From positions 62,001 through 126,000 of the forward strand of contig NZ_CAKAKB010000004.1 of assembly GCF_916618755.1 (NCBI RefSeq): a stretch of DNA of 64,000 bases. Reading direction: 5' to 3'. Both the position numbers and the translations under genes were made by a program. The notes below the pieces were generated by a model. It saw only the letters and a program-made list of their open reading frames with translations, had not been told where the DNA came from and did not search any database. Below, one piece after another: positions 1-8,613 of this stretch; position 1 is the stretch's first letter, and each line of letters begins with the position of its first letter. Origin of the DNA: Actinotalea sp. Marseille-Q4924. Lineage in GTDB: Bacteria; Actinomycetota; Actinomycetes; Actinomycetales; Cellulomonadaceae.

Positions 1-222
1 CTCGACGGTCCCCAGGCCGAGCAGGTGCTGCGCGACGGCGGCGTCGACGCCGTCATGGTGGGACGCGCCGCGCTGCGCGACCCGTACTGGGTGCTGCGTG
101 CGGCGCACGAGCTCGGCCTGCCGGCTCCCGTCGGGGTGCCTGCGCCCGTCGGGGTGCACGGCGACGCCGACGGGGGAGGGCCGTTGTGGCCCGCGCAGTA
201 CCTGCGCGGGACGTGGGGCTGA
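1..222 (+). CDS. NADH:flavin oxidoreductase (old yellow enzyme family), C-terminal end only
   Basis: The frame is open from the first base, so only the last 73 residues are present. The visible part, with D-A-V-M-V-G-R-A-A-L near the start and W-P-A-Q-Y-L-R-G at the end, matches the C-terminal FMN-phosphate-binding strand and tail of YqjM/OYE-type TIM-barrel flavoproteins, which reduce activated alkenes with NAD(P)H. The substrate cannot be told from this fragment. A Pro/Val/Gly-rich insert (APVGVPAPVGVHG) sits before the conserved tail. The gene converges on the malic enzyme gene. Confidence 0.7.
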   Translation, partial: LDGPQAEQVLRDGGVDAVMVGRAALRDPYWVLRAAHELGLPAPVGVPAPVGVHGDADGGGPLWPAQYLRGTWG

Positions 223-258
223 CGGGTCCTGACCGCCTGACGGGTCGTGACCGCCTGA
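223..258. repeat. 18-bp tandem duplication between convergent genes
   Basis: The unit CGGGTCCTGACCGCCTGA (223-240) is followed immediately by CGGGTCGTGACCGCCTGA (241-258), with one mismatch. It fills the gap between the stop of the flavin oxidoreductase and the stop of the malic enzyme gene. It looks like a slippage duplication; no function is evident. Confidence 0.7.
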
Positions 259-262
259 GGGG

Positions 263-1702
<1,440 letters not shown>

Positions 1703-1748
1703 GCGCGCCATTGTGCTACGGGCCCGGAGGTGGCCGGCGCCGCCCACC

Positions 1749-1754
1749 TAGGCT
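1749..1754 (+). promoter_or_regulatory. -10 hexamer TAGGCT of a probable leaderless promoter
   Basis: TAGGCT ends 6 nt before the GTG start at 1761, leaving no room for a Shine-Dalgarno sequence. This spacing is what actinobacterial leaderless transcripts show. No clear -35 box is visible. Confidence 0.5.
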
Positions 1755-1760
1755 GGCACG

Positions 1761-2669
1761 GTGCCCGCCCCACACCCGCTGACCGGCCTCGCCATGCTCC
1801 CCGTCGGCGACGAGGTGGAGGCCGCCCGTCGCGCGTGCGAGGAGCTGCGGTGGCACCGGGCGCTGCGCCGGCAGTGGGCGGTCGCGCGCGCCGAGGCAGG
1901 GGTCCGCGCCGCCCACGCCGGCGCGGTCCTGGAGGGTGTCCGGGTGCCGCTCGAGCACGTGCGCGACCTCGCGCGCGGTGCGGGCACGGCACCCGACGGC
2001 GCGGCCGGCACGGTCCTGCTCGGGGCCGTCCGGGCACAGGCCGTCGTCGAGGGGCTCATGGCCGCGCCCGGCTCGACGGCTCGGCGCGCCCCCGTCCCGT
2101 TCCGGCAGCTCCTGGCCCGGCTGCACGTGGCCGTCGTCGGTGGCGCAGCGGGTGGGGCGGGTGAGCACGGTCGCAGGCCCGGGGGTGCCGTCGGCCGACC
2201 GCGCCGCGGGGAGCCGCTCGACCTGCGCGGCCTCGGCCCGGCACCGGCGCCCGAGGAGGTCGACGCGCGCCTCGACGTGCTGGCTGCGGTCGTCGACGCG
2301 GCGTCGTCGCCGGCGGTCCCCGGCGTGGTCCTGGCGGCCGTCGCCCACGGCGAGCTCCTCGCGCTGCGGCCGTTCGAGCACGGCAACGGGCTGGTGGCGC
2401 GCGCGGTCTTCCGGCACCTGCTGGTGCGGGAGGGCGTGGACGCGGTCGGCGTCGTCGTGCCCGAGGTGCGGTGGGTGGCGGAGCCGCTGCCCTACGTCGC
2501 GACGGCGGCGCGCTTCGCGACCGGGACCGCCGACGGCGTCGCGGCGTGGGTCCGGTGGTGCGCCGGGTCGGTCGTGCGCGGGGCGGAGGAGGGCACCGCC
2601 CTCGCGGACGCCGTGCTGGCGGGACGGCTGGACCGGGGTCGAGCCGGGGCGGGCGGCGCACGGACGTAG
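1761..2669 (+). CDS. Fic/DOC-fold protein with degenerate catalytic motif
   Basis: 302 residues. The Fic fold is recognisable from the motif R-P-F-E-H-G-N-G-L-V-A-R at residues 203-214, against the active consensus HPFx(D/E)GNGRxxR. The catalytic His is Arg203 and the first phosphate-binding Arg is Leu211, so AMP transfer is unlikely by the known mechanism. An LEG segment at 57-59 resembles the inhibitory (S/T)xxxE(G/N) helix, with Gly54 in place of Ser/Thr. No signal peptide or membrane segment is seen. It stands between the malic enzyme and the SerB-like HAD gene. A TAGGCT hexamer 6 nt upstream suggests a leaderless mRNA. It may be a catalytically dead Fic scaffold or a family with altered chemistry. 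Confidence 0.7.
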   Translation: MPAPHPLTGLAMLPVGDEVEAARRACEELRWHRALRRQWAVARAEAGVRAAHAGAVLEGVRVPLEHVRDLARGAGTAPDGAAGTVLLGAVRAQAVVEGLMAAPGSTARRAPVPFRQLLARLHVAVVGGAAGGAGEHGRRPGGAVGRPRRGEPLDLRGLGPAPAPEEVDARLDVLAAVVDAASSPAVPGVVLAAVAHGELLALRPFEHGNGLVARAVFRHLLVREGVDAVGVVVPEVRWVAEPLPYVATAARFATGTADGVAAWVRWCAGSVVRGAEEGTALADAVLAGRLDRGRAGAGGART

Positions 2670-2674
2670 ACGAA

Positions 2675-2706
2675 CGACGGCGGCGCCCCGGGGGACGCCG
2701 CCGTCG
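2675..2706. terminator. GC-rich hairpin, probable bidirectional terminator
   Basis: An 11-bp perfect stem CGACGGCGGCG / CGCCGCCGTCG encloses CCCC/GGGG, which can extend the pairing. It begins 5 bp after the stop of the Fic-fold gene. It would also end any minus-strand RNA coming from 2743-2860. No U-tract follows, as is usual in actinobacteria. Confidence 0.6.
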
Positions 2707-2964
2707 ACAGCACGGGTGACGAGGTATCAGGCGCTGCAGGTACTGCCGCAACGGGACAAGCCCGGTCGGCAGGTCCTCTCGAGGACTGGTCGCGCGTGGG
2801 TTCTCGTCGCCCGCTGTGCTGTTGTGAGTCCTTTCTACGCCTCCCGCGCGCGCAGCGGAAGGGCCGTTCTGCCCTGGACACGTCGGCACGGGGGGCGGTG
2901 TCAGACCGTGGATGATCACGTCCGCGGGCTGGGACGCGCAGCGCGGTCGTCCCATGACGGGGCG
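2707..2964 (-). ncRNA. Unassigned intergenic stretch with two hairpins; possible small RNA
   Basis: No convincing ORF lies here. Read on the minus strand it holds two adjacent hairpins: 2773-2786 (GTCCT/AGGAC) and 2743-2772 (CTGCCG/CGGCAG with an inner CGGG/CCCG). The strong GC hairpin at 2675-2706 follows downstream. A GAAAGGA run sits near 2830-2836. This arrangement could be a small RNA or a long 3' UTR of the HAD gene. I recognise no Rfam family; the 6C RNA that can occur near this gene pair was looked for and not found. Confidence 0.2.
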
Positions 2965-3750
2965 TCAGGCGCCGGTGCCGGCCCGGCGGCGGCGCAGGAC
3001 GAGGAGGACCGCCGCGGCGAGCACGAGGACGGCTCCCACGGGCACGGTCCGGCGCGGCCGCAGACGGCGCAGCGCGACGGGTCGCGCGAACGTGAGCGAG
3101 GCCCAGCCGCGCTCGGCGGCCAGGCGGCGCAGCGCCCGGTCGGGGTTCACCACCGCCGCGTGCCCGACGGCCTCGAGGAGGGGCACGTCCGTGACGGAGT
3201 CGGAGTAGGCGAAGCTCTCCGCGAGGTCGTAGCCCTCGTGGTCGGCCAGCTCCCGCACACCCTCCGCCTTCGCCGCGCCGTACGCGTAGGACGTGAACCC
3301 ACCGGTGTAGCGGCCGCCCTCCACCTCCAGGCGCGAGGCGATGACGTGGTCGGCGCCCAGCATCGCGGCGACCGGCTCGACGATCTCGGTGCTCGAGGCC
3401 GAGACGACGACGACGTCCCGGCCCTCCGCGTGGTGACGGGCGATGAGCTCGAGGGCCTCCGCGTAGACCATCGGCTCGATCGACTCGCGCACCGTCTCGG
3501 CGACGATCGCGGACACCGTGGCGACGTCCCAGCCGGTGACCATGGTCGACAGGCTGCGGCGCAGGCGCTCCGTCGTGACCTCGTCCGCAGGGCCGAGATG
3601 GAAGGCGGCGTGCGCGAACGCGGCGCGCAGCGCGGCCCGGCGGGACAGCAGGCCGCCGGTGTGGAAAGGACGGGCGAAGGCCACCGACGACGACGTCGCG
3701 ATGATCGTCTTGTCGAGGTCGAAGAACGCCGCTGACCGGCTGCCAGCCAT
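2965..3750 (-). CDS. SerB-like HAD-IB family hydrolase
   Basis: 261 residues starting at the ATG at 3750; upstream in-frame starts lack conserved sequence. HAD motif I is F-F-D-L-D-K-T (nucleophile Asp11, acid Asp13), motif II is V-V-S-A-S near residue 120, and motif IV is Y-S-D-S-V-T-D, placing it with phosphoserine-phosphatase-like HAD-IB enzymes. A hydrophobic segment (TVPVGAVLVLAAAVLLVL) followed by RRRR lies at the C-terminus, so it is probably anchored to the inner face of the membrane. It is divergent from the CpaE-like gene; this neighbour pair is conserved in actinobacteria, where the HAD gene lies next to ssd and tad genes. The substrate is unknown. Confidence 0.85.
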   Translation of the reverse strand: MAGSRSAAFFDLDKTIIATSSSVAFARPFHTGGLLSRRAALRAAFAHAAFHLGPADEVTTERLRRSLSTMVTGWDVATVSAIVAETVRESIEPMVYAEALELIARHHAEGRDVVVVSASSTEIVEPVAAMLGADHVIASRLEVEGGRYTGGFTSYAYGAAKAEGVRELADHEGYDLAESFAYSDSVTDVPLLEAVGHAAVVNPDRALRRLAAERGWASLTFARPVALRRLRPRRTVPVGAVLVLAAAVLLVLRRRRAGTGA

Positions 3751-3936
3751 CGTCTCCGTCCGGGGTGGGTGCCGAGCGGGCCCGTGGGACCGCGGCGTCG
3801 CGGGTGACGCTGTCCGTGAGGGTAACGACCGACGGCGCCGCGGGACCGTCCCCAGCCCCCGTGGCGCGTCGTCCGTCCCCACCCGCGCCGTCCCGGTCCG
3901 GGGCCCCGCGGTGGGCGTCGACCAGGCTCACCCGGC

Positions 3937-4722
3937 GTGGAGGTGGACGGGGGAGCGGTGCGAGGACAGGTGGTGGCCGTGGTCGGCGCTGCGGGCGGGG
4001 TGGGCTCCTCGACGCTGGCGTGCCTGCTCGCGCAGCGGCGAGCGGCTGACGGTGACCGGGTGGTGCTCGTCGACCTCGATCCGGGCGGCGGTGGCCTCGA
4101 CGTGCTGCTGGGCGTGGAGCAGCTCGCCGGAGCGCGATGGTCCGACCTGCGGCACACCGGCAGCGGTGTCGACGCGGCGGCGCTCGTGCGTGCCCTGCCG
4201 CACTGGCGTGGCGTGGCGGTGGTGTCGGGGGACGTCCACCGGACCGGGGAGCGGCGGGACCTCGCCGGTCCGGCCCCCGTTGTCGTCGCGTCGGTCGTCG
4301 ACGCGGTCGTGGCCGGCGGCGGACTGGTCGTCCTCGACGTCTCCGCCCGCGGCGCAGGCGTCGTGCCCGCGTGGGAGGCCGCGGCGAGGCGTACCGACGC
4401 GAGCGTCCTGGTCACGGCGCAGGACGTCGTCGGTGTCGCGGCCGGCCTGGTGGCGCGACCCCTGCTGCCCGGAGACCGGGGCGCCCTCGTGCTGCGGGCG
4501 CGACGGGCGCCGGTGGTCGCGCCGCTGGAGGCGTCGCAGGCGCTCGGCCTGCGCCACGTCGCCACCCTCCCGCTCGACCGCTCGGTGGGGCCGAGCACGG
4601 ACCGCGGGCTCGGGCCGCTCGCGGGCCGGGCGCTGGCACGCGCCGTCGGCCGCGTCGAGGCGTCCTGCCTCACGACCCTGCCGCCCCGTCGTCCGCACGG
4701 GCGTCGCGCGAGGTCGGCATGA
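3937..4722 (+). CDS. CpaE/Ssd-like protein of the tad pilus locus (septum-site-determining family)
   Basis: 261 residues from a GTG. The N-terminal V-V-A-V-V-G-A-A-G-G-V-G-S-S-T-L (about 11-26) is a MinD/ParA P-loop in which the Lys of the Walker A motif is replaced by Ser, as in many actinobacterial CpaE-like/TadZ proteins. V-V-L-V-D-L-D-P-G-G-G-G (Walker A-prime region) follows. The family localises the Tad pilus or secretion machine and, in mycobacteria, is linked to septum placement. It lacks the N-terminal receiver-like domain of longer homologues. It is first in the pilus operon, and its stop overlaps the tadA start (ATGA). Confidence 0.8.
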   Translation: MEVDGGAVRGQVVAVVGAAGGVGSSTLACLLAQRRAADGDRVVLVDLDPGGGGLDVLLGVEQLAGARWSDLRHTGSGVDAAALVRALPHWRGVAVVSGDVHRTGERRDLAGPAPVVVASVVDAVVAGGGLVVLDVSARGAGVVPAWEAAARRTDASVLVTAQDVVGVAAGLVARPLLPGDRGALVLRARRAPVVAPLEASQALGLRHVATLPLDRSVGPSTDRGLGPLAGRALARAVGRVEASCLTTLPPRRPHGRRARSA

Positions 4723-5918
4723 CCCGGGGCGAGGTCGGCCCGCACCCCGACCGGACCGGGGCCGCGGCCACGCCCGAGCTCGTCGCCGCGGTCCGCGACC
4801 GCCTCGCCGCCACCGGGCAGGACCCGGACCCGCCCGGGGTCGCGCGCGCGGTCCGGGACGTCGGTGGCGTCCTCGGGCGCGAGGAGCTGGGCCGGGTCGT
4901 CCGTGCCGTCCGCGACGAGCTGCTGGGGGCGGGTCCGCTCCAGCCGCTGCTCGAGGCGCCGGACGTCACCGACGTGCTGGTCGAGGGCGGCCGGGTGTGG
5001 GTGGACCGCGGCTGCGGGCTCGAGCGCGTCCCCGTCGACGTCGGCGGTCCGGAGCGTGTGCGCGCGCTCGCGGTGCGGCTCGCCGCTGCGGGCGGTCAGC
5101 GCCTCGACGACGCGGCGCCCGTCGTCGACGCCCGCCTGCCCGACGGCACCCGGCTGCACGCGGTGCTGCCGCCGGTCGCGGAGCCCGGCACCCTCCTGAG
5201 CCTGCGGGTGCACCGACCAGGTGGGTACTCGCTCGGCGACCTCGTGCGGCTCGGCGCCGTCGCGCCCGTGGTCGAGCAGGTCCTGCGGGCGCTCGTCGCA
5301 CGTCGGGCGAACCTCGTGGTCAGCGGGGCCACGGGGACGGGCAAGACGACGCTCCTCGCCGCGCTCCTGTCCCTCGTGCCCGGCGACGAGCGCATCGTCT
5401 GCATCGAGGAGGCGGCCGAGCTGCGCCCCGACCACCCGCACGTCGTCCGGCTCGTCGCTCGGCGCCCCAACGTCGAGGGAGCCGGGGAGATCGACCTGGC
5501 GGCCCTCGTCCGCCACGCGCTGCGGATGCGCCCGGACCGCGTGGTCCTCGGCGAGTGCCGGGGGGCGGACGTGCGGGAGGTGCTCAGCGCCCTCAACACC
5601 GGCCACGACGGGGGCTGCGTCACGCTGCACGCCAACGCCGTCGCGGACGTCCCCGCGCGGCTGGAGGCGCTCGGCGCCCTCGCCGGCATGACGCCGCGCG
5701 CCGTGGCGGCGCAGGCGGCGAGCGCGCTGGACGCCGTCGTCCACCTGCGTCGCACGGCCGGCATCCGGCACGTGGCCGAGGTCGCGGCCGTGTCCGGCGG
5801 GGCGGACGGGCTCGTGGTCGACCGCGTCCTCGCGTGCGGCCCCCGCGGCGAGCTGGAGGTCGGGGCCGCCTGGCCGGTCGTCGCCCGGCGGTGGGGTCTC
5901 GACCCCGTCGTGACGTGA
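4719..5918 (+). CDS. tadA: TadA/CpaF-family pilus assembly ATPase
   Basis: 399 residues; the ATG at 4719 overlaps the upstream stop, so translation is coupled. This is the cytoplasmic hexameric ATPase that drives Flp/Tad pilus assembly. Visible motifs are Walker A G-A-T-G-T-G-K-T-T (203-211), the Asp-box region E-E-A-A-E-L (230-235), Walker B R-V-V-L-G-E-C-R-G (274-282), and the His box T-G-H-D-G-G-C-V-T-L-H-A-N (294-306). It matches the actinobacterial helicase/secretion-neighbourhood ATPase type. Its partners are the TadB/TadC platform encoded immediately downstream. Confidence 0.93.
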   Translation: MTRGEVGPHPDRTGAAATPELVAAVRDRLAATGQDPDPPGVARAVRDVGGVLGREELGRVVRAVRDELLGAGPLQPLLEAPDVTDVLVEGGRVWVDRGCGLERVPVDVGGPERVRALAVRLAAAGGQRLDDAAPVVDARLPDGTRLHAVLPPVAEPGTLLSLRVHRPGGYSLGDLVRLGAVAPVVEQVLRALVARRANLVVSGATGTGKTTLLAALLSLVPGDERIVCIEEAAELRPDHPHVVRLVARRPNVEGAGEIDLAALVRHALRMRPDRVVLGECRGADVREVLSALNTGHDGGCVTLHANAVADVPARLEALGALAGMTPRAVAAQAASALDAVVHLRRTAGIRHVAEVAAVSGGADGLVVDRVLACGPRGELEVGAAWPVVARRWGLDPVVT

Positions 5919-7210
5919 GGCCCCTCGGACGGTCGCGAGGAGCCGGAAGGGCCCGGCCCCCGTGGAGCGGCTCGGGCTCCGTCGCCCGTCGCCGGCGAAC
6001 CGGCACCGTCGGCACGGCGTCGTTCGTCGCGGCGGTCGGCACCGTGGCGGCTGCCCTGCGCGTGGGCGCCGGGCCGGAGGCGGCGTGGCGCCGGGTCGGC
6101 GTCGGCACCGACGACGGCGTCCCCCGCGCCGCGGACCTCCTCGGCCTCGGCGGCGCCGGCGCGCGCCATGTCTCGTCCGTGTGCGCGGCCGTTCGCCTGT
6201 CCCTCCAGGTGGGGACGCCGGCGGCAGCCCTGCTCGAGCGGGTGACCCTCGCCGTCGCGCGCGACGACGAGGCCGAGGGCCGGCGGCGGGCGGCGCTGGC
6301 CGGTCCGCGCGCGCCGGCGCGTCTGCTCGCCTGGCTGCCGGCCGTGGGTCTCCTGCTCGGGGCGTCGCTCGGCGCGCGACCGTGGGAGCAGCTCCTCGGC
6401 GGCGGTGCGGGGAGCCTGAGCGGCCTCCTCGGCCTGGTGCTGCTCGTAGCCGGCAGGCGGTGGACGACCTGGGAGATCCGCTCCGCGGAACGCGCGGGCT
6501 CCCCGGAGGCGTCCGGTGACGAGCGGGCGGGCAGGTCGCGGCCGTGCGCGTCCGGACGCCGGTCGAGGCGGCGCCGTCGAGCGACGGCGCTGCGCGAGCC
6601 GCTCCCGGCGGCGTGGGTGCGGTCGACGGCCGAGCGGGCTGCCCGCGGGCCGGGCTTCCCACCAGGCAGCGGCGGGGCGGGGTGGTGGCGGCCGCGAGGC
6701 GCACGGCGCGCAGGTCGGGTGGGCCGCCTCGGCGACCGGCCCGGCCCGCGCTCGCCGGTGCGCCGCACGCTCACGGCCCCGGGGGTGGAGGAGGCGGTCC
6801 TCCTCGACCTGGTGGAGGGGGCGTGCCTGGCGGGTGTGGGTGTCCCGCAGGCGATCGACGCGGTGGGTGCCGCGGTCGGCGGTCCCGCGGGCGCGGGCCT
6901 GCGGCGCACCGCCCGCGCCCTGGGACTCGGGGCGCCCTGGGACGCGGCGTGGCGGGGGACCGGACCCGAGGTCGGCGCGGTCGCACGAGCCCTCCGCCCC
7001 GCCTGGGAGGACGGGGTTCCCCCCGCGGGTCTGCTCCGGAGCGCGGCGGAGGCCTCGCGACGTGACAGGGACGCGCGGGCGTCCGAGGCGGCGGCCCGGC
7101 TCGGGGTCCGGCTCGTCGTCCCGCTCGGGCTGTGCCACCTGCCGGCCTTCGTGCTCGTCGGTCTGGTCCCGGTGCTCGGGTCGATGGCGGCGACGACGCT
7201 GGGTGGCTGA
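5915..7210 (+). CDS. Fused TadB-TadC inner-membrane platform protein
   Basis: One uninterrupted 431-residue frame starts at a GTG overlapping the tadA stop (GTGA). Residues about 25-195 form a T2SS-F domain of TadB type: A-A-A-L-R-V-G-A-G-P-E-A-A-W, the cytoplasmic A-L-A-G-P-R-A-P-A-R-L, then two hydrophobic segments ending R-R-W. Residues about 290-431 form a second F domain of TadC type: D-L-V-E-G-A-C-L-A-G-V-G, ending in hydrophobic L-G-L-C-H-L-P-A-F-V-L-V-G-L-V-P. They are joined by about 90 Arg/Ser/Gly/Pro-rich residues with no membrane segment. In related operons these are two genes. Third-position GC remains high through the linker, so the frame looks coding throughout; a sequencing error that hid a stop/start pair is the alternative. 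Confidence 0.75.
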   Translation: MRPLGRSRGAGRARPPWSGSGSVARRRRTGTVGTASFVAAVGTVAAALRVGAGPEAAWRRVGVGTDDGVPRAADLLGLGGAGARHVSSVCAAVRLSLQVGTPAAALLERVTLAVARDDEAEGRRRAALAGPRAPARLLAWLPAVGLLLGASLGARPWEQLLGGGAGSLSGLLGLVLLVAGRRWTTWEIRSAERAGSPEASGDERAGRSRPCASGRRSRRRRRATALREPLPAAWVRSTAERAARGPGFPPGSGGAGWWRPRGARRAGRVGRLGDRPGPRSPVRRTLTAPGVEEAVLLDLVEGACLAGVGVPQAIDAVGAAVGGPAGAGLRRTARALGLGAPWDAAWRGTGPEVGAVARALRPAWEDGVPPAGLLRSAAEASRRDRDARASEAAARLGVRLVVPLGLCHLPAFVLVGLVPVLGSMAATTLGG

Positions 7211-7368
7211 GGAGCGTGCGCGGTCCACAGGCAGGGTCGGCCCCGGCCCCTCCACCGGCCGGTCCGTCCCCGCTGAGGGCCCGACCCGCCGCCCACGCAG
7301 TCTCGTCGCACGGCGTCGGACCACGACGCCGCCGGGCCCGCGGACCGGGCGACGAGGGAGGTGGTCCC

Positions 7369-7740
7369 ATGGTGACGACGACGGACAGGCCGAGCCGCAG
7401 GGCGGCGCGGCGAGCGAGATCGACGGTGCAGCGGGGTGCGCCGGGTGCGGCCGCGGACGGGCGGACCCGAGAGCCGGCGGAGCGTGGTGCAGTCCACGAG
7501 GCGACCGAGGTGGCGGTCGGTCCGCGGGCCGACCGGGTCGTGTCGTCGATCGCACCCCGGGGGCGCGGCGCGACGGCCCCGCGTCCGGCGCGGTGGGACG
7601 ACGCCGGGATGGCCACCGCGGAGTACGCGATCGCCACCGTCGCCGCCGCGGGCTTCGCGGGCCTGCTCATCGCCATCCTGCGCAGCGACGAGGTGCGGGG
7701 CCTGCTCCTGGGCATCGTGCGCGGTGCGCTGTCCCCGTGA
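7369..7740 (+). CDS. DUF4244 protein, Flp pilin-like subunit
   Basis: 123 residues from an ATG with a good ribosome site (GGGAGG, 5 nt spacing). The first 80 residues are Arg/Ala/Pro-rich and poorly conserved. The last 42 carry the DUF4244 signature D-D-A-G-M-A-T-A-E-Y-A-I-A-T-V-A-A-A-G-F followed by a hydrophobic helix. The G/AxxxxEY pattern resembles the Flp prepilin cleavage site and N-terminal pilin helix. By position, after the assembly genes, it is the likely major pilin. A long leader before the helix is unusual for Flp pilins. Its stop overlaps the next start. Confidence 0.8.
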   Translation: MVTTTDRPSRRAARRARSTVQRGAPGAAADGRTREPAERGAVHEATEVAVGPRADRVVSSIAPRGRGATAPRPARWDDAGMATAEYAIATVAAAGFAGLLIAILRSDEVRGLLLGIVRGALSP

Positions 7741-8207
7741 CCGTCGTGCACGCGCCGCTGCGCGGCCCCCGGCCCGGCGCCCTCGCGCGCCGGGCCGGTG
7801 CTGCGGTGCATCGGCCGGGGCTGTCCACCGGTCGGGGCGGCACGGGGCGTCCTGGCGGGCCGCACCCGTCCGACAGCGAGCGCGGCGCCGTGACCGCCGA
7901 GCTGGCCCTGGCACTGCCTGCGGTCGTCCTCGTGCTCGCCGTGGTGCTCGCCACCGTCGCGGCCGGCGCGGCGCAGCTGCGGTGCGCCGACGCGGCACGC
8001 GCGGGTGCGCGGGCCGCCGCGATCGGCGAGGACCACGCCGAGGTGCGCGCCGTCGCCCGACGGGTGGCGGGTGATCGGGCGGTCGTCGAGGTCGGGCAGG
8101 AGGCCGAGTGGGTGACGGTGGTCGTCAGCACCACGGTCCCGGGGGCGTGGTTCACCGGCGGACGACTGACCGTCCGGGGGTCCGCGACCGCCTGGGTCGA
8201 GCCATGA
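7737..8207 (+). CDS. TadE-like minor pseudopilin
   Basis: 156 residues; the GTG at 7737 overlaps the previous stop (GTGA). About 45 basic/Pro-rich residues lead to E-R-G-A-V-T-A-E-L-A-L-A-L-P-A-V, the TadE N-terminal helix with its conserved Glu, then V-V-L-V-L-A-V-V-L-A-T-V-A-A-G-A-A-Q. The rest is a small periplasmic domain (C-A-D-A-A-R-A-G-A-R-A-A), typical of the actinobacterial TadE relatives that probably form the pilus tip or act in assembly. Confidence 0.8.
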   Translation: MTVVHAPLRGPRPGALARRAGAAVHRPGLSTGRGGTGRPGGPHPSDSERGAVTAELALALPAVVLVLAVVLATVAAGAAQLRCADAARAGARAAAIGEDHAEVRAVARRVAGDRAVVEVGQEAEWVTVVVSTTVPGAWFTGGRLTVRGSATAWVEP

Positions 8208-8608
8208 CGACGGTCCCTGCGGACGACGGAGGTCGGGCAGGGCGTCCTGACGAGGGGGCGGGGTCCGTGCTCGTCGTGGCGGTGGTCGCCGTCACGCTCG
8301 TGCTCGCCGGGACGCTCGCGGTCGCCCTCCGCGCGCACGTCGCCAGGACGCACGTCCAGGCGGCCGCCGACCTCGCCGCGCTGGCGGCGGCGCAGTCCCT
8401 CGTCGTGCCGACGGGCCTCACCACGGAGACGACGGGTCGGGCGTGCCCCCTCGCGGTCGAGGTCGCCGATCGGCACGGCGCCCGCGTGGTGACGTGCGTG
8501 GTGGGGCAGGGCGGAGTGGTCGAGGTCGTTCTCGAGACCGCCACCTCCCTGGGCGCTGCCCGTGCGACGGCGCGTGCGGGGCCGGTTGACGCGTCGGGAC
8601 CTCGGTGA
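8204..8608 (+). CDS. Rv3654c-type TadE/TadG-like protein of the helicase-secretion neighbourhood
   Basis: 134 residues from an ATG overlapping the previous stop (ATGA). The sequence E-G-A-G-S-V-L-V-V-A-V-V-A-V-T-L-V-L starts a hydrophobic helix, followed by H-V-Q-A-A-A-D-L-A-A-L-A-A-A-Q, the TadG/putative Flp-secretion motif. This is the short family that in actinobacteria nearly always abuts the DUF1998 helicase gene, and here only 5 bp separate the two stops. It is the last gene of the pilus operon. Confidence 0.8.
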   Translation: MTTVPADDGGRAGRPDEGAGSVLVVAVVAVTLVLAGTLAVALRAHVARTHVQAAADLAALAAAQSLVVPTGLTTETTGRACPLAVEVADRHGARVVTCVVGQGGVVEVVLETATSLGAARATARAGPVDASGPR

Positions 8609-8613
8609 ACCGG

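Noticed and set aside
2740-2850. Minus-strand Cys-containing peptide frame ending C-G-S-T-C-S-A
   Set aside because: No ATG, GTG or TTG start with a ribosome site precedes it; an in-frame TAG lies just upstream.
3751-3936. Expected place for a 6C small RNA between the HAD and CpaE-like genes
   Set aside because: No C6-loop hairpin pair is present on either strand, so I could not support the RNA.
3147-6704. 1185-codon minus-strand frame across the pilus operon
   Set aside because: Arg/Pro-rich translation with no domain, antisense to clear tad genes; an artefact of missing stops at high GC.
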